A stretch of DNA of 64,000 nt from Atriophallophorus winterbourni (GCA_013407085.1 JACCGJ010023308.1:1-64000), one strand, 5' to 3'. Counted from the stretch's first letter, positions 34,298 through 45,430 are shown. Notes: a model not told the origin generated them from the sequence alone. Program-made: numbers and translations.

Positions 34298-34823
34298 GAA
34301 AATCCAGCAACGTCGAACAAACTGTCACCAGGTGATTGTTTTCTGGGACGACCCATACGAACAGCAAATGAGGCCATGCTACCAAATACTAATCCACGAT
34401 CTGACACATAATCAAACCTCAAAGCACTCACTAAACACAAAAGAGTCTACAAGTCTGGAGAAACGGTATATGTACGCATGTTCCGAAGAAACGGATCATA
34501 CTGGGATCCTGCCGTTATTATACAACCTGTCGGAACCGTTCTTTATAAGGTCCGTTCTGGGGGAGTGATACAAACAAGACATAGCAATCATATCAGAAGC
34601 CGCCAGACGAAGTCTACTGAGAACCACACTGAAAATTGTGAAACGCCATTACACTTATTACTAGACACGTTTGGCTTGCCACAGTCCGCATCACAAGACA
34701 AAGAGCCGATAACGGAGCCGAACGCCAACACGAGCGAACCATTAAGAAGATCGCAACGCATGCGATACTCTGTGAATCGGCTGAACATCGACCCTTACAG
34801 AAAAACCTACGTGAACAGACTTC
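34298..34823 (+). pseudogene. Integrase C-terminus and tail
   Basis: The same frame returns to element sequence: NKLSPGDCFLGRPIRT, a TAA at 34409, then KSGETVYVRMFRRNGSYWDP and TVLYKVRSGG followed by a basic tail (LRRSQRMRYSVNRL). GDxVYVR and the following beta-strand pattern are typical of the Gypsy integrase C-terminal domain. The zinc-binding and DDE catalytic domains are missing. Confidence 0.85.
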
Positions 34824-34835
34824 GGAAAAGGGAGG
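34824..34835 (+). promoter_or_regulatory. Polypurine tract
   Basis: GGAAAAGGGAGG abuts the 3' LTR, the position of the plus-strand DNA primer in LTR retrotransposons. Confidence 0.85.
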
Positions 34836-35080
34836 TGCTGCGGAGCAGCGAACGTGCCATGCCTCGCGTGCACCACATTGATCGCTAATCATGAATCGAT
34901 TATTGACAGTGAACGAACTATAGATTATTCATCAATCAAGATCAATAGTTCGTGCATATTGTGATTATCGTTCACTGTACAACTTTGTGTTATTCATTCA
35001 TTCAGCCAATACACGGGTTCGAGTTCGGTTGTGTTTTCTGACTGACGGCTGGGCCAGTGCAACACCTGGCAGTTATAACA
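34836..35080 (+). repeat. 3' LTR (245 bp)
   Basis: Pairs with 32130-32354. It carries 20 extra bases (TTCGAGTTCGGTTGTGTTTT at about 35017-35036) absent from the 5' LTR. Confidence 0.95.
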
Positions 35081-35085
35081 ACAGG

Positions 35086-36165
35086 GAACGAAACTTTGGG
35101 TTAGAAAGAGGTTAAACAAGTAGGTGAGAGGCGTACACAAAGAATAAGCACAGTTTTTTTTAGAATTAACTGGGTAATTTCGTCGGCTTCGAGGGAATTT
35201 CTCGTGTGGAGATTTAGCAATGTGCGGAGGACACTCTCCGAGGTAATAGTTAGTTTTTGTAAAACATTTTCCGGTGAGATGACTGGAGTTAAGGGACAGG
35301 TGTTTCGTGGGCTGAAGACAGTGGAGAAAGAATGGGCTAGAACTTCGGCAGATTCCGATGCAGTGTTTGTTGTTCCATCACGTGTCTTTAGAGAGGCAAC
35401 TACAGGTTCCACTCTTGGCCGGTTATTTATGAGTTCGATTCCATTTTGTTAAGTAAATGATTTTAATAATTCAGTTTGTCTTTAACAACAAGTTTGTTTA
35501 CCTTATTTCTCAGCAAACGGAATGTCTCCCAACTCTCAACAGTGGTATCATGGCGATGAGCCCGCCACGCAGCATTTCGCAAGGTCAACCATTTTCGTGT
35601 TCGGCTTCTCAGCTTAAATGTATATCCATTTTTGCACCTTTGAAACAAGATGAGAGTGCATTTCAACGGCAAATTTAAGTTCGTTTATCATCCACTGCAC
35701 GTTGTCGGACTTAGGACCCGGGTCTGTGGCGCACTCAAGAGTACTTTTAAGTTGCGAAAAGTCTATTATTCTAATCACCTTGTTGATGTCACTTGTTCTG
35801 ATTGCCTGGCAAATATAATCAAACGTAATAACTAAGTGGCCACTAAGTCCTAACGGAGCTTTATAAGTAAGAATTTTAATCACGTGCTCTTTATTTTTCA
35901 GTATCAAGTCCAAGATAGACGGCGTATCAATATCACGAAATCGGGTATTGTTGAAAATATGGTTGTGGAGTGGAATTTCATCTATCAACTGCTGATATAA
36001 AGCATTTAAGGAATTTTCTGGATGAACTGAATTTCCCTCAAGGTTCGGAAGATTAAAGTCTCCGATCAGAGGGAGTCTACCGCGGTATCTCATAGCCGCT
36101 AAGCGTATATTTGCAAGTAATGCTGAATTGTAAGAATCTTCGGCTGAGGGCGAACGGTAAATCAC
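35086..36165 (-). pseudogene. LINE endonuclease C-terminus and start of RT
   Basis: Reads VIYRSPSAEDSYNSALL, LIGDFNLPN, HNHIFNNTRFRDIDTPSILD, LGLSGHLVITFDY (GHSDH-like site decayed), then SLEADEITQ and LFNLFLTQSFVP at the LTR-element junction. It continues on the other side of that element at 32129. Confidence 0.88.
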
Positions 36166-36169
36166 GCAC

Positions 36170-37087
36170 TATGCATTTTTTTCGGCTGTTACATTCAGCG
36201 AACACCAGAATGTGTCTTGTAATGTGTCTCAGAACCATTATGGTTTCGAAGAATAAAACAAAATCTTATACTCTAATGGAGAATAATGAAAAAAATACGA
36301 TCGACATTGATTTAAAATTAGATTTCAAAAACTCTGAAGTATATAATCTTCGCCACAAAAACAAAATATTTATACCGAAAATCCACAATCGTATACGAAA
36401 AGATTTCTTTATTTATAAATATTCTCGTTCATGGAATTTACTTCCAAAAATTGTAAGATTGAGCACTTCACAAACTGAATTCAAAAAGCAACTCAACTCC
36501 TTTTTATCTCAGGAAAAATAAGGTAAGCTATTTATTATTAATACAACTATAGATAATTTATACATATACGGCATAACAGGCTTTTAATATTTTCAGCTAT
36601 AAAAATTTTTAAAGTGACATATAACTTTTTCTATTGAGAATTTATTTTTCAGAATTGTTGAACTTCAACAAAATACACTCCCACAATTCTTGAAATACCA
36701 CTCATATCTCCTTGACCCGATGAAGTGAACTCCCTATACGCTTATCTGCGTTTGAAATTGCATTTGCAACATCATACACGAATGAACATTGCGATTCTTA
36801 CCTAGCCAAACTGTAATTAACCCATTTCAAACAATTACTATTGTTTTCGTTAACAACATGAACTTTTATTATTTATTTTTCTAATATTCTATCAACTTTA
36901 TGTTTTAAACAAGCTACCATCTGTACAAATGTTATCCAAATATTTTTATGGTTGTTAACAACAAAAAATGTATTTATGTTCGACCTTAACATTAGTATAA
37001 TTACCGTTTTATTTGATGTACTTATTCAGGAAAACAAATGATCATGCTTGGCATGACTTGATGTATCCAAAAAAATACATTATTATT
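36170..37087 (+). mobile_element. Plus-strand CR1-like LINE 3' fragment inserted in the minus-strand LINE
   Basis: The plus frame up to 36521 reads VYNLRHKNKIFIPKI, RKDFFIYKYSRSWNLLPKIV and FKKQLNSFLSQEK, a CR1-type RT C-terminus. An AT-rich 3' region follows, ending with GATCATGCTTGGCATGACTT and CAAAAAAATACATTATTATT. The same end (inverted) occurs near 43800 and 45290. It separates the two endonuclease halves of the surrounding LINE. Confidence 0.8.
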
Positions 37088-37089
37088 GT

Positions 37090-37290
37090 AGTTTTAAGTC
37101 GTCATCAGTGATCTCTTGGCAGAGCAGTATGGGAATGTGGTAAAGCGCAACACCACTTCCTCGAATTAGGCGATCGCTACGAAGTAGAGTCATACCTACA
37201 ATTGCAACTTCATTGTCTATCAAAGATGGATGAAACCATGTCTCAGTTATGGCAATCACGTCTTAGGATTGTGTGGTAGTTAGTTCAGTT
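37090..37290 (-). pseudogene. LINE endonuclease N-terminal part
   Basis: Minus-strand translation gives VIAITETWFHPSLIDNEVAI, LLRSDRLIRGSGVALYH and CQEITDDDLK. This is the beginning of an apurinic endonuclease with its conserved Glu. The remainder lies beyond the inserted element at 36165. Confidence 0.85.
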
Positions 37291-37299
37291 AATTCGTGT

Positions 37300-39093
37300 A
37301 GTTTGTTTGTGAAGTATTGTGCATCGTATACAAAAATTTGACAGTCGTTGTTGAAAGCAAAGACGGTTCATGAGATAAAATTATTGGGACGGCTCGGCCT
37401 GAGTCGGTGAATAAGCAATTTTCTTCGCAGACTCCCGTTGAGTCGGCCGAATTCCTTTTTTCACCAGGTTTCGATTTTTCACTTTGTTCAGTATTTAGAC
37501 TTTCGGATTCATCCTTGTTATCAGTGGTTTTGAAGCGTCTAGGAATAATTTTAATATCTCGGGGCAATTTGTATCGAAATTGCTTCCAATTTTTAAGAAC
37601 GGCATCAGCCATACTGTCTGTCAGCAGTGTCAGTTTTAGAAGGCGCGGAGCTTTACCTTCGTATTTAGGTGATTTCGGGATCCTAAAGGTATTGATAACA
37701 GTCGTCGTATTCGTTTGGATAGCGTCACTTATAAATTTTCATTGTTGTATACCGTGGTTAAATTTACACTTTGTATCTGGACTATCAGCAGCTTCAGGTA
37801 CGTTTAGGATTATAAGAATACGACTGTTGAGGTCGTTTATTTTCCCAATGCTCCTATTTACTTCCGATTTTGCCAGTTCTGACAAGGGTATATCAACAAA
37901 GATACGTGGTGTGTTTTCTCCAAAGTCTCGTAACAAGTATGCCGATGAAAGTACATCTTCTAGTTCTTTTTCACTTTGCAACACTACCCTGAGCAATCTC
38001 AGTTTAATTTGGTGCGGCGCTTTGGGAGTAGGAGTCGAGCGAGTCATTGAAACCGGATTAACTGTTTTTGAACTCATCTTAGTGCACAGTTCCGACCATT
38101 TGGTTAAATCATACTGCTGTCTGTTAGAGAATAGTGTCTCAGTTGCCTCTGGCACATTGGTACAGATAATGCTGAACGAAACCCGTTTCGAAGATTGTTT
38201 CTTACACACAACACTTGAGAAGGATGGCTTTAGTCTTGACTCGGTTGTATACATCTTTTTGGTGTCTTGTAGCAATATTTCGCAAATATTTAGGGGCACT
38301 AATGGTGTCTAAAGATAAATTTGAATGTTTTCGATACATTATTGTTGGTTTCATCATTAGCTCTATTGAATTTCTCATTTTAGCAAACTGGTTTTCCAGG
38401 TGTGACAGTCTACTCTTCATTTTATTAGTGTCTCTACATACAGTCAAGTATTTAGTGTTATGGCGGACGTCTTATTCGAATGTATACAGCTTGTACAAAC
38501 ATAACAAACAGATGGGTATTTATCGTCGTTAACAAGTCTCACGCAATCATTAGTTAAATTCTTGTTACATAACGCGTGTTTTTGGATCCCACAGAAAGTA
38601 CATTTAGGTGAAACATTATCAACGATTACCGGATCTAAACACGTAATGCAGAGGTCACAACCATTCCGTGTCGCCGTCGCATAAATACTTCTCACGATCA
38701 CAGCTGAATCGATTTTTTTTCTTGGTTTGAGTAGTGGATCTAGTGACACGTTCACACATGTTTGTGGGTTGCATAGGGCTTGCCGTCTGGTTGATAATGG
38801 GTGTTTTGTCCATTGAGAGATTCGACTGTGTTCGTCGGCGAGATTTTGGCATTGAACTAGTAATCTGCGATAACTCGTGAACCACAGAAAATAGAACACC
38901 AAATAAGGTATCGAAACTTGAAGCTCAATGTGGTCTTTGCAATGATTGCAAAATCCGTGGGATAGCTGTTGCTGGCAAACACTTTGTGCGCATGAACAAA
39001 TTGTTCTTTTCCCGTCAAACTGGTAACTTTGTTGTAAGTCGACTTGCACCATCGAAAATTATGAAATTCGATAGATACCGTCGATTGGTACAC
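37300..39093 (-). pseudogene. LINE ORF1 with zinc finger
   Basis: Three frames together form ORF1: a Cys-rich part (38640-38450: CDLCITCLDPVIVDN, KCTFCGIQKHALCN, YPSVCYVC, a PHD/treble-clef-like arrangement), a middle part with FSIICTNVPEATETLFSNRQ and RLLRVVLQSEKELEDVLSSA (38299-37739), and a C-terminal part (37612-37289). The FSIICTNVPE block matches FVCTNLPE in the outer plus-strand LINE. The 301-codon plus-strand frame at 37407-38312 is an antisense shadow. Confidence 0.75.
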
Positions 39094-39187
39094 GGAAGAT
39101 TTTAAATGTTATAAATTCGTACAGATGCAACGAAGATATGATTGAAACTGTCAGAGCAACGAAAAATACATCCGCACAGTAGCGTAC

Positions 39188-39358
39188 TGAAATAGATAGA
39201 CTACCTTCCTGTCCAAATGCGAATATTGCCCGCTATAATGCTTTGGAACCTCAAACATTTCATTCTTTGCATTTTTGACAGACCGCTCAATCTACCCTGC
39301 GGTTTGTACAATCTTTTAGCTTCTCATACCATGATGAACTATTGAACTATTGAACTAA
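39188..39358 (+). mobile_element. 3' terminus of the outer plus-strand LINE (continuation of 25790-30832)
   Basis: CCTGTCCAAATGCGAATATT, GCCCGCTATAATGC, TTTGGAACCTCAAACATTTC and the GAACTATTGAACTATTGAAC end continue exactly where the LINE UTR breaks off at 30832. The related complete UTR at 20480-20700 shows the uninterrupted order. Confidence 0.85.
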
Positions 39359-39639
39359 TAATTACTTTCCGCCCCAAATATTTTTCTCGTTCACTAAATT
39401 TTTGGTGAGCCCAATAATTGTTTTCCGGTTTGACTGCATTATTAGAGATGTCGTAAAACATTTTGTGTTGTATAATCTAACGTTCAGCACATAAATTGTG
39501 AGCCCCCTTTTACATATTGTTTACCATAGATTAATGAGCACCGAAAACTTACCGTTCTTATCACCTAGTTTTTCATTTTCGAAAAGTTCCATAGTGCAGT
39601 AATCTGAATTTTACAAAATTTCAAAGGACGGAGACGCCA

Positions 39640-39735
39640 TTGTTTTTTCGAACCAATATTTCTAATCTATGGTTATTGTAAAGTATTCGCTTATTCTACC
39701 ATTAAACCTCTAAAATACTTTGAATTTGAATTATT
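39640..39735 (+). mobile_element. CR1-like LINE 3' terminus only
   Basis: A CTATGGTTATTGTAAAGTAT segment, TTCTACCATTAAA and TTTGAATTTGAATTATTTT match the 3' end at 42855-42910. A short 5'-truncated copy. Confidence 0.65.
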
Positions 39736-40600
39736 TTACCAGCATTCAGTTTATTCAAACCTGAAATGTAGTCAAAACTGAATTCTAATATTGTGGAATT
39801 AACTCTTAGAACATAGAACTTGATACGGTGTTAGTGTACCTTCTCGTCGTAGTGGCTATCGAGCTCCTAGAAGTTTTGACCTCAAATCACTCGGAGCTCC
39901 ATACGAGAACCTAAATTTGGCCGTTATGCACAGCCTTAGCATGTCAGACTAAGCACGGATATAACAGATGCTATGGGTTACCGAGTTAGGGAACCAGAAA
40001 CCCGCATACATGTTGAGGCATGTGATATTATTGGCTAACCGTAACGTAATAATTGATATTATTCTAAAACACTTTGGGATGAAGTGTCTTCCGCATATCA
40101 TCAAAGCTATCATCTCGGTTTAATGCTTTAACCGGAAACGAGTATTGGCTGCTAATAAAGTCCTATAGTTCCATTCGAATAACGCGAACTGTCATGCAAT
40201 CACCATAGTCGCACCGTAGACTCCTTTGTTTTATTGTATCACACGCCTTGACGAGACCCTTGAGTAAATCATTATGATAATCTGGTGCGCAAACGATACT
40301 CCCAGATCTCATAGCGAGCCACCTAAAACGCAGTAACGAAATAATTAACACAAGTTATAACACTTTAGTACTAAAGGCTTTTACAAGAGACATCGACGCA
40401 CGGAAAAACGTGTACTATACCTTAAGGCATTCAAACTGCCACCATATGCGCCAAAGCAAACTGCGAGCAACTTCGTGCATTTTATTGCCAATTGTCGTCG
40501 CTAGACTCTATGGATTCTTGAACTCCAGGCGTCACGAGTCCATGTGTCATACACAGAGAACTGAAAATGTTTATCGTAACTGAGAGGTATCCCCTTCATC
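39736..40600. other. Unassigned intergenic stretch
   Basis: No gene or repeat recognised. The 62-codon minus frame at 40163-40351 has no visible similarity. Confidence 0.5.
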
Positions 40601-40614
40601 ATATCAAACAATCC

Positions 40615-41200
40615 TCCATGAGCGCCAAAGAAATCACTCCAAACTGTGCGGTAACCTTCAAGCCGTTAACTGATTTTCGATTGGTACGCCTTTAAGAAGT
40701 TCATCAAAACAATGAAGGCACCAACCGCGTTCGAAGCATCTGAAACCAGACGCAGTACGCTCACAGTGCTGACGAACATCTCAACTTACAACAGAGCCAA
40801 ACAATCGCTGAAAACAAATGATTCTCACATATCAGTCAGAACTCTACTACAACACGTGATGGATGACAAGTCTAAACCACTTTCCTTCCCACGAAAGCTG
40901 CAATCGGCGCAAGCATGGTACATCACATTCGGTCGCAAACTACTTGCGATGTACATCGCAATAGGACACATTCGAACAGGGCATCGTTTCACGGTATACA
41001 CCAAAAACCACAAACTACGCAACGTCAATGTAGAGGCATTATCCTGCGCAGCCCACTCACAACTTGAAAACCAACAAAACGTAGACCTGGAATTAGGTGA
41101 CATAGACTGAGATCACGCCACATTTATGTCTATCTTGAAATCAACGCACCTTAATGACCTGTCGTCTTTTTGAGCTTCTCGCACCTCGATTTACAGAACA
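40615..41200 (+). mobile_element. Gypsy-type pol fragment (RNase H region)
   Basis: The 132-codon frame reads DDKSKPLSFPRKLQSAQAWY, TFGRKLLAMYIAIGHIRTG, HRFTVYTKNHKLR and VEALSCAAHSQLE. These correspond to the WKPLAFFSKKL, STFDRELLAIYLAI, RQFTVYTDHKPL and ADALSRA steps of Gypsy RNase H. The catalytic Asp of TDH is Asn. No LTR seen nearby. Confidence 0.8.
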
Positions 41201-41299
41201 AAACCAAGGCTCGCAGTCCCAGTACTCACGCCGCCGCCGACGGCTAACTTAATACCTGCATTCAAATCGCAGAATACAATACACGAAATCGTTGTGAAA

Positions 41300-42910
41300 C
41301 CCGAGAGTGTCCTGGTAAAGCTACGCGGGTTAAATACAAAATATCTCTGCGTGCTGATGAAATAACACCATTCATCCTAAAACAATTCGCACATGCTCAA
41401 TTCTCACCACTATCTGACCTTTTCAACCTGTCCTTGAGTTGTAGCACGGTTGCTAATGACTGGAAAAGTGATATAATCACTCCGATATACAAAGGAGGGA
41501 ACCGATCTGGTGTGTCTACCTATAGATCAGTCACGTTGTTACCAGTGGTCTCTAAAGTTTTCGAACGACATGTAGCTGACGAACTTAATAAACATTTAGA
41601 ACATAATAAGCTGATTTCGATCGCAAAGCACGGATTCAGGACAAGACACTCTTGTCTCACCAATCTTCTCATAACTCTTGATAATTGGACTCAAGCCGTG
41701 GACGATGGATGCCCTATCCATGCTTGTTACTTGGACATGTCTAAAGCTTTGGACCGTGTTAACCACAGTATACTGCTACAAAAATTAAAGCAGCTAGGTG
41801 TGTGCTGCAGACTATTAGCCTGGATCAAGGATTACTTGACTGATAGAGTTATAAGGGTTAGAGTTGATGGGGCACTATCCAGACCAGTAGAAGTTTCCCA
41901 ATGGTGTACCTAAAGGCTCAGTCTTGGGGCCAATACTCTTCCTCGTGTATGCGAACGATATACCCGAAATCGTACGCAGCAAAATCATTTTATTTGCGTA
42001 TGACATCAAAGTCTGGACTAACATACGCACCGTAGAAGATTCTCCCAAACGATCTCGAAGCACTTCGTAAGTGGTCCTTGCGGAACTGCCTACCATTCAA
42101 CATCCAAAAATGTAAAATTTTAAACGTCGGTAAATCATTTGAATTCACATACTCTCTGGGATCTCAACAACTTTCATGGGTTACTGGAGAGAAAGACCTG
42201 GGCGTGTGGATTAGCAGTAACTTGAAGTCTTCAAGGCAGTGTTCTGTTGTATACAAAAAGTCCTGCTAAAGCTTAGCATTTCTCAGAAGGATCATTGGTC
42301 GTTTCTCAAAGCAGATACTCCCACGTATAATTAACACTTATATCAGACCAACAACGGAGTATGCTGTTCAAGCACGGTCCCCATGGTTACAAAAGGATAT
42401 GACCTTGCTGCAACGAGTATACCACCGCGCTACAAAACTGGTGACCGGGCTATAAAACAGGCCATACGAGGAGCGCATTGCAACTCTGAACCTCTTTGAC
42501 TTTTTGTACCGTCGTCTCAGGGGTGACTTGATCCTGCTGTTCAACATTCTGCATACAGTGGATCACCCACTTGAACACCTGTTTCATCGGTAAGAAGCAC
42601 GTGGTAGCAGATTGCAGGGCTACAAGTTAATTATTCCACACTCCAGATAAAATTTTCGAAGGTTTTTCTTTGCTGTCAGAGTTAGTTTTATATGGAACTT
42701 CTTGCCCCACATATCATTTGCGCAACAAGCCTTAACATGTTCAAGGCTGAACTTGACAAGTACATGTTGACCAAACCCAACCTTGCATCTGATTAGATGT
42801 GCTGACTTTCCATAATGGATAAAACATTTGTGTTGTTTTATGCATTCCCTATATTTTTAATCTGTGGTTACTGTAAAGTATTTGCATTTTGGACCATTGA
42901 AACTTTGAAT
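41300..42910 (+). mobile_element. CR1-like LINE, 5'-truncated RT and 3' UTR
   Basis: Reads NDWKSDIITPIYKGGNRSG, SVTLLPVVSKVFERHVADEL, KHGFRTRHSCLTNLLITLD, HACYLDMSKALDRVNHSILL, KGSVLGPILFLVY, LFAYDIKVW (FADD mutated to FAYD), WSLRNCLPFNIQKCKILNVG and YIRPTTEYAVQARSPWLQKD. Same family as the minus-strand LINE of the nest. Several frameshifts. Ends with TTTGAATTACTTTGAATTAC near 42905. Confidence 0.9.
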
Positions 42911-43079
42911 TACTTTGAATTACTTTAAATGTAAAAAAGCTTCCTTGACAACGGACAACGTGAAAACCTGGAACACATACGCTGACCCATCCGTAGCACT
43001 GCTTTCTCGGTGCGCACCGTAATTTTTTATCGGGCATGACTTGAACAGCCGTCGTTCTAGAGAGGATCAATGTAGAAAT

Positions 43080-43285
43080 TATTTTCCTTCGGAATAATTC
43101 TGTAATAATTTGAAGCGTAAGTTCATATTCATAAACATTTTCCATCATGATACCCAGTGCCGTTTCGTTTGAAGCAACGTAACACATTCGCGCGAACGTT
43201 GCTTGAACATTTGGAAAACCTACTTGGTGACGAACCTCAATTTATGAGGTTTTGGATTACAACTGTCAATTCGTTTTTTTCCGGC
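43080..43285. repeat. Uninterrupted copy of an unnamed dispersed repeat
   Basis: Shares GCGTAAGTTCATATTCA, CATCATGATACCCAGTGCCG, ATGAGGTTTTGGATTACAA and ATTCGTTTTTTTC in order with the split copy at 22.5-25.3 kb. Limits and class unknown. Confidence 0.65.
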
Positions 43286-43794
43286 ATATTCTACAGAATA
43301 ACCGCTGACAATATCAACGAAGGTATCATTGTTCACTAGCTCCTCTCATACCTGCTTCTATTATTTTACCTTATTTCAATTCAGCGACTATTGCACATTA
43401 TTCATCAAATCATTATCATTAGTTCTCCGAAACTTTATTTTATGATTAATATGCAGGTCGACCCACATATCAATCACACTTCAATCCCGAGTTTTCCCAA
43501 ATTCTGAAGTGAACCACCACAAGCACGGTTTTATGTTTGACTTAATGTTCAGGAAATTCTCCCACAAATCTGAAGCAGTGTAAATGTACAGAAGCTTAGG
43601 TTTTACTCGATAACTCCAAGGTTTTTCTCATCATATTCTAGTTGAAAATTGTTTTCGTTGCCATTTGATCTACGTTATGACCACCCAATTTATAACGCTC
43701 TTCACGCGACATCTCCTATGTCTCCTGTGTAGGTGTCAGAGCACATGATTTGGGGAAGCCTGCACACACTTGTATTTAACCAAAATGTGTAAAT
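43286..43794. other. Unassigned intergenic stretch
   Basis: No gene recognised. Only short frames. Confidence 0.45.
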
Positions 43795-45130
43795 AGATAA
43801 ATAAATGTTTTATTCTTGGAATTCCAAGGCATGCTAAGCATGATCGATAATCATCAAAGTTGTTTGTATACATATAGCATAAAAAATGGACAATAATTAT
43901 TAACATTTTCAAGGTCATACGTGCTGGGAATTTTTCGTTCGTTGAAATGGTTAAGGTAAATGATAATTAATCAGTTTTACAGAAATTCAATATATGAGCA
44001 GTTATTGTATGAAAGGAAAATCGGGTGATGGGAAAAACGACACCAAGAATATTAAAGACCGATGGAACGGAAAATCAAAGATGTGGGGAATCTCGAAGAG
44101 TCAGAATCTTCAAAAATGTTCAGTTGGAACACATTGTTATTGTCGAAATATATGTTTTGAATGGAGAATGTCTTTTTGTGGGTGTTCGTAGAAGATTCGG
44201 TGTCGCAGTGTTGCCTCGTTTGTGAGCCGGAATTCTACACATGGATGTAAAGAGGTAATCTGGAAAATAAATACTAAGGGACCGAGTGAATGTTCATTAT
44301 GAAAGTTGAAAAACTGATATCACTGTTAATATCCAGTAATGCCATGATTGTATAGTTCATCTAATGAGACATCTAGGTTGAGAAGTTTCATTAATTTTTC
44401 AACTGTGAGAAATGAATTCAGATGTGATTTAAAATCACATAGTGAGGTACAATGTCTTATGTTTTTCGGAAGAATATTCCAAAGTTTAGCGTATTTATTT
44501 AGGTAGAAGTTACTTCTTACTTTCGTACAGGATCTAGGTAATTCCACTAGGTTATCTTGATTTCTTAAATTATATCTAGAACCCTGTCGGAAGCGAATAG
44601 ACGAATTTATATCTATAATATCAGAAGACATTATTCTAAAGAACAGTATTAGGTTGTGTCTAATTCTACGGAACCATAATGGTTCTAGCTTGAGCTGCAT
44701 ACATCTTTCTCTCTATGATTGATTCGAGCTATATCCATTGATTGATTTGGTAAAAGTACGTTGTACGTTTTCCAAAACGATGCTATCGGTTTTATTTATA
44801 CTGCTATATATTATATTACAGTAATCAAAGAGGGGTATGGTGAAAAGTTTATAAAGTTCTAACTTACAGTGAGGGGGTGTAAAGAACTTATGGATCATAT
44901 TAACACTCTGCTTTGCCTTTGAGATCACGGGATGTATATGCTCGTTAAATGTAAGCGATGCTGAATATTTGAACCCAAGATCACGTTTGCAATCGATAAT
45001 TTGAATAGGATTACTATTAAGAAGGATTGAGTTATCAGGAATTGTACATCTTAAAGGCATGAACTTAGATTTTTCTACAGTGAATAAAAGACCATTAATT
45101 TTACCTTATTTGGATAATGCATCCAAATCT
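43795..45130 (-). mobile_element. CR1-like LINE remnant (RT C-terminal region)
   Basis: The minus frames give NPIQIIDCKRDLGFKYSASL, TFNEHIHPVISKAKQSVNMI, KLFTIPLFDYCNIIYSSINK (45060-44713), then LEPLWFRRIRHNLILFFRIM, GSRYNLRNQDNLVELP and FYLNKYAKLWNILPKNIR (44700-44326). This is the stretch from after the catalytic motif to the C-terminus. The 3' end near 43800 (AATAAATGTTTTATTC plus GGCATGCTAAGCATGATC) matches those at 37.0 and 45.29 kb. Confidence 0.82.
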
Positions 45131-45274
45131 TTGTTTAGTCTGGCAATGTAAGTTTGTGTTAAAGAGCGCTTCAAACAAGTTGTACAGAGAACCAAGAATT
45201 GGGAAACATGAATTTTTTGCATTTTTGCAAACAGACTGCAATACGCTGTCGAAGATTTTGCTAAATTGATTAAA

Positions 45275-45430
45275 ATAAATGAATAATACTATTCTTGGAT
45301 ACCCAAGGCATGCTAATCATTATCAGGAATGGCCAAACGTTTTATACAATCAAATTGTTGTATGTACAATTGCGAATACATTTTCAAGGTGACTTCGGCA
45401 TCTGAATTTAACATGCAATAAAGATAAAGA
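45275..45430 (-). mobile_element. CR1-like LINE 3' terminus only
   Basis: TATTCTTGGATACCCAAGGC and ATGCTAATCATTATCAG match the 3' end of the copy at 43.8 kb. Truncated. Confidence 0.55.

Larger units (their letters stand above)
32130..35080 (+). mobile_element. Gypsy-type LTR retrotransposon carrying a SERBP1/HABP4-like insert in place of most of pol
   Basis: LTRs begin TGCTGCGGAG and end TATAACA. The flanks are GCAGG (32125-32129) and ACAGG (35081-35085), a 4-5 bp target duplication. Inside are gag, a retropepsin, a foreign RGG-box segment, the integrase C-terminus and a polypurine tract. RT, RNase H and most of integrase are absent, so it could only move with help. The LINE reading frame on the minus strand closes perfectly if 32130-35085 is removed (FVPCD then stop-KNGII), which proves the insertion boundaries. 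Confidence 0.93.
30833..39187 (-). mobile_element. Minus-strand CR1-like LINE, itself split by two insertions
   Basis: Read from high to low coordinate: ORF1 (about 39090-37300), endonuclease N-terminus (37290-37090), a foreign plus-strand insert (36170-37087), endonuclease C-terminus (36165-35464), linker and start of RT (35412-35086), an LTR retrotransposon (32130-35080), rest of RT (32129-31171) and 3' UTR to 30835. Its 3' end (minus strand GACCATTGAAGTTGAATTAA) matches the 3' ends at 39665-39730 and 42850-42910, so these belong to one family. Confidence 0.88.

Noticed and set aside
34140..34568. 142-codon plus frame overlapping the RGG segment
   Set aside because: Out of frame with gag-protease and integrase; hydrophobic low-complexity product caused by the GC-rich RGG codons.
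37407..38312. 301-codon plus-strand open frame
   Set aside because: Antisense shadow of the minus-strand LINE ORF1; no domain in the translation, while the opposite strand carries conserved LINE blocks.
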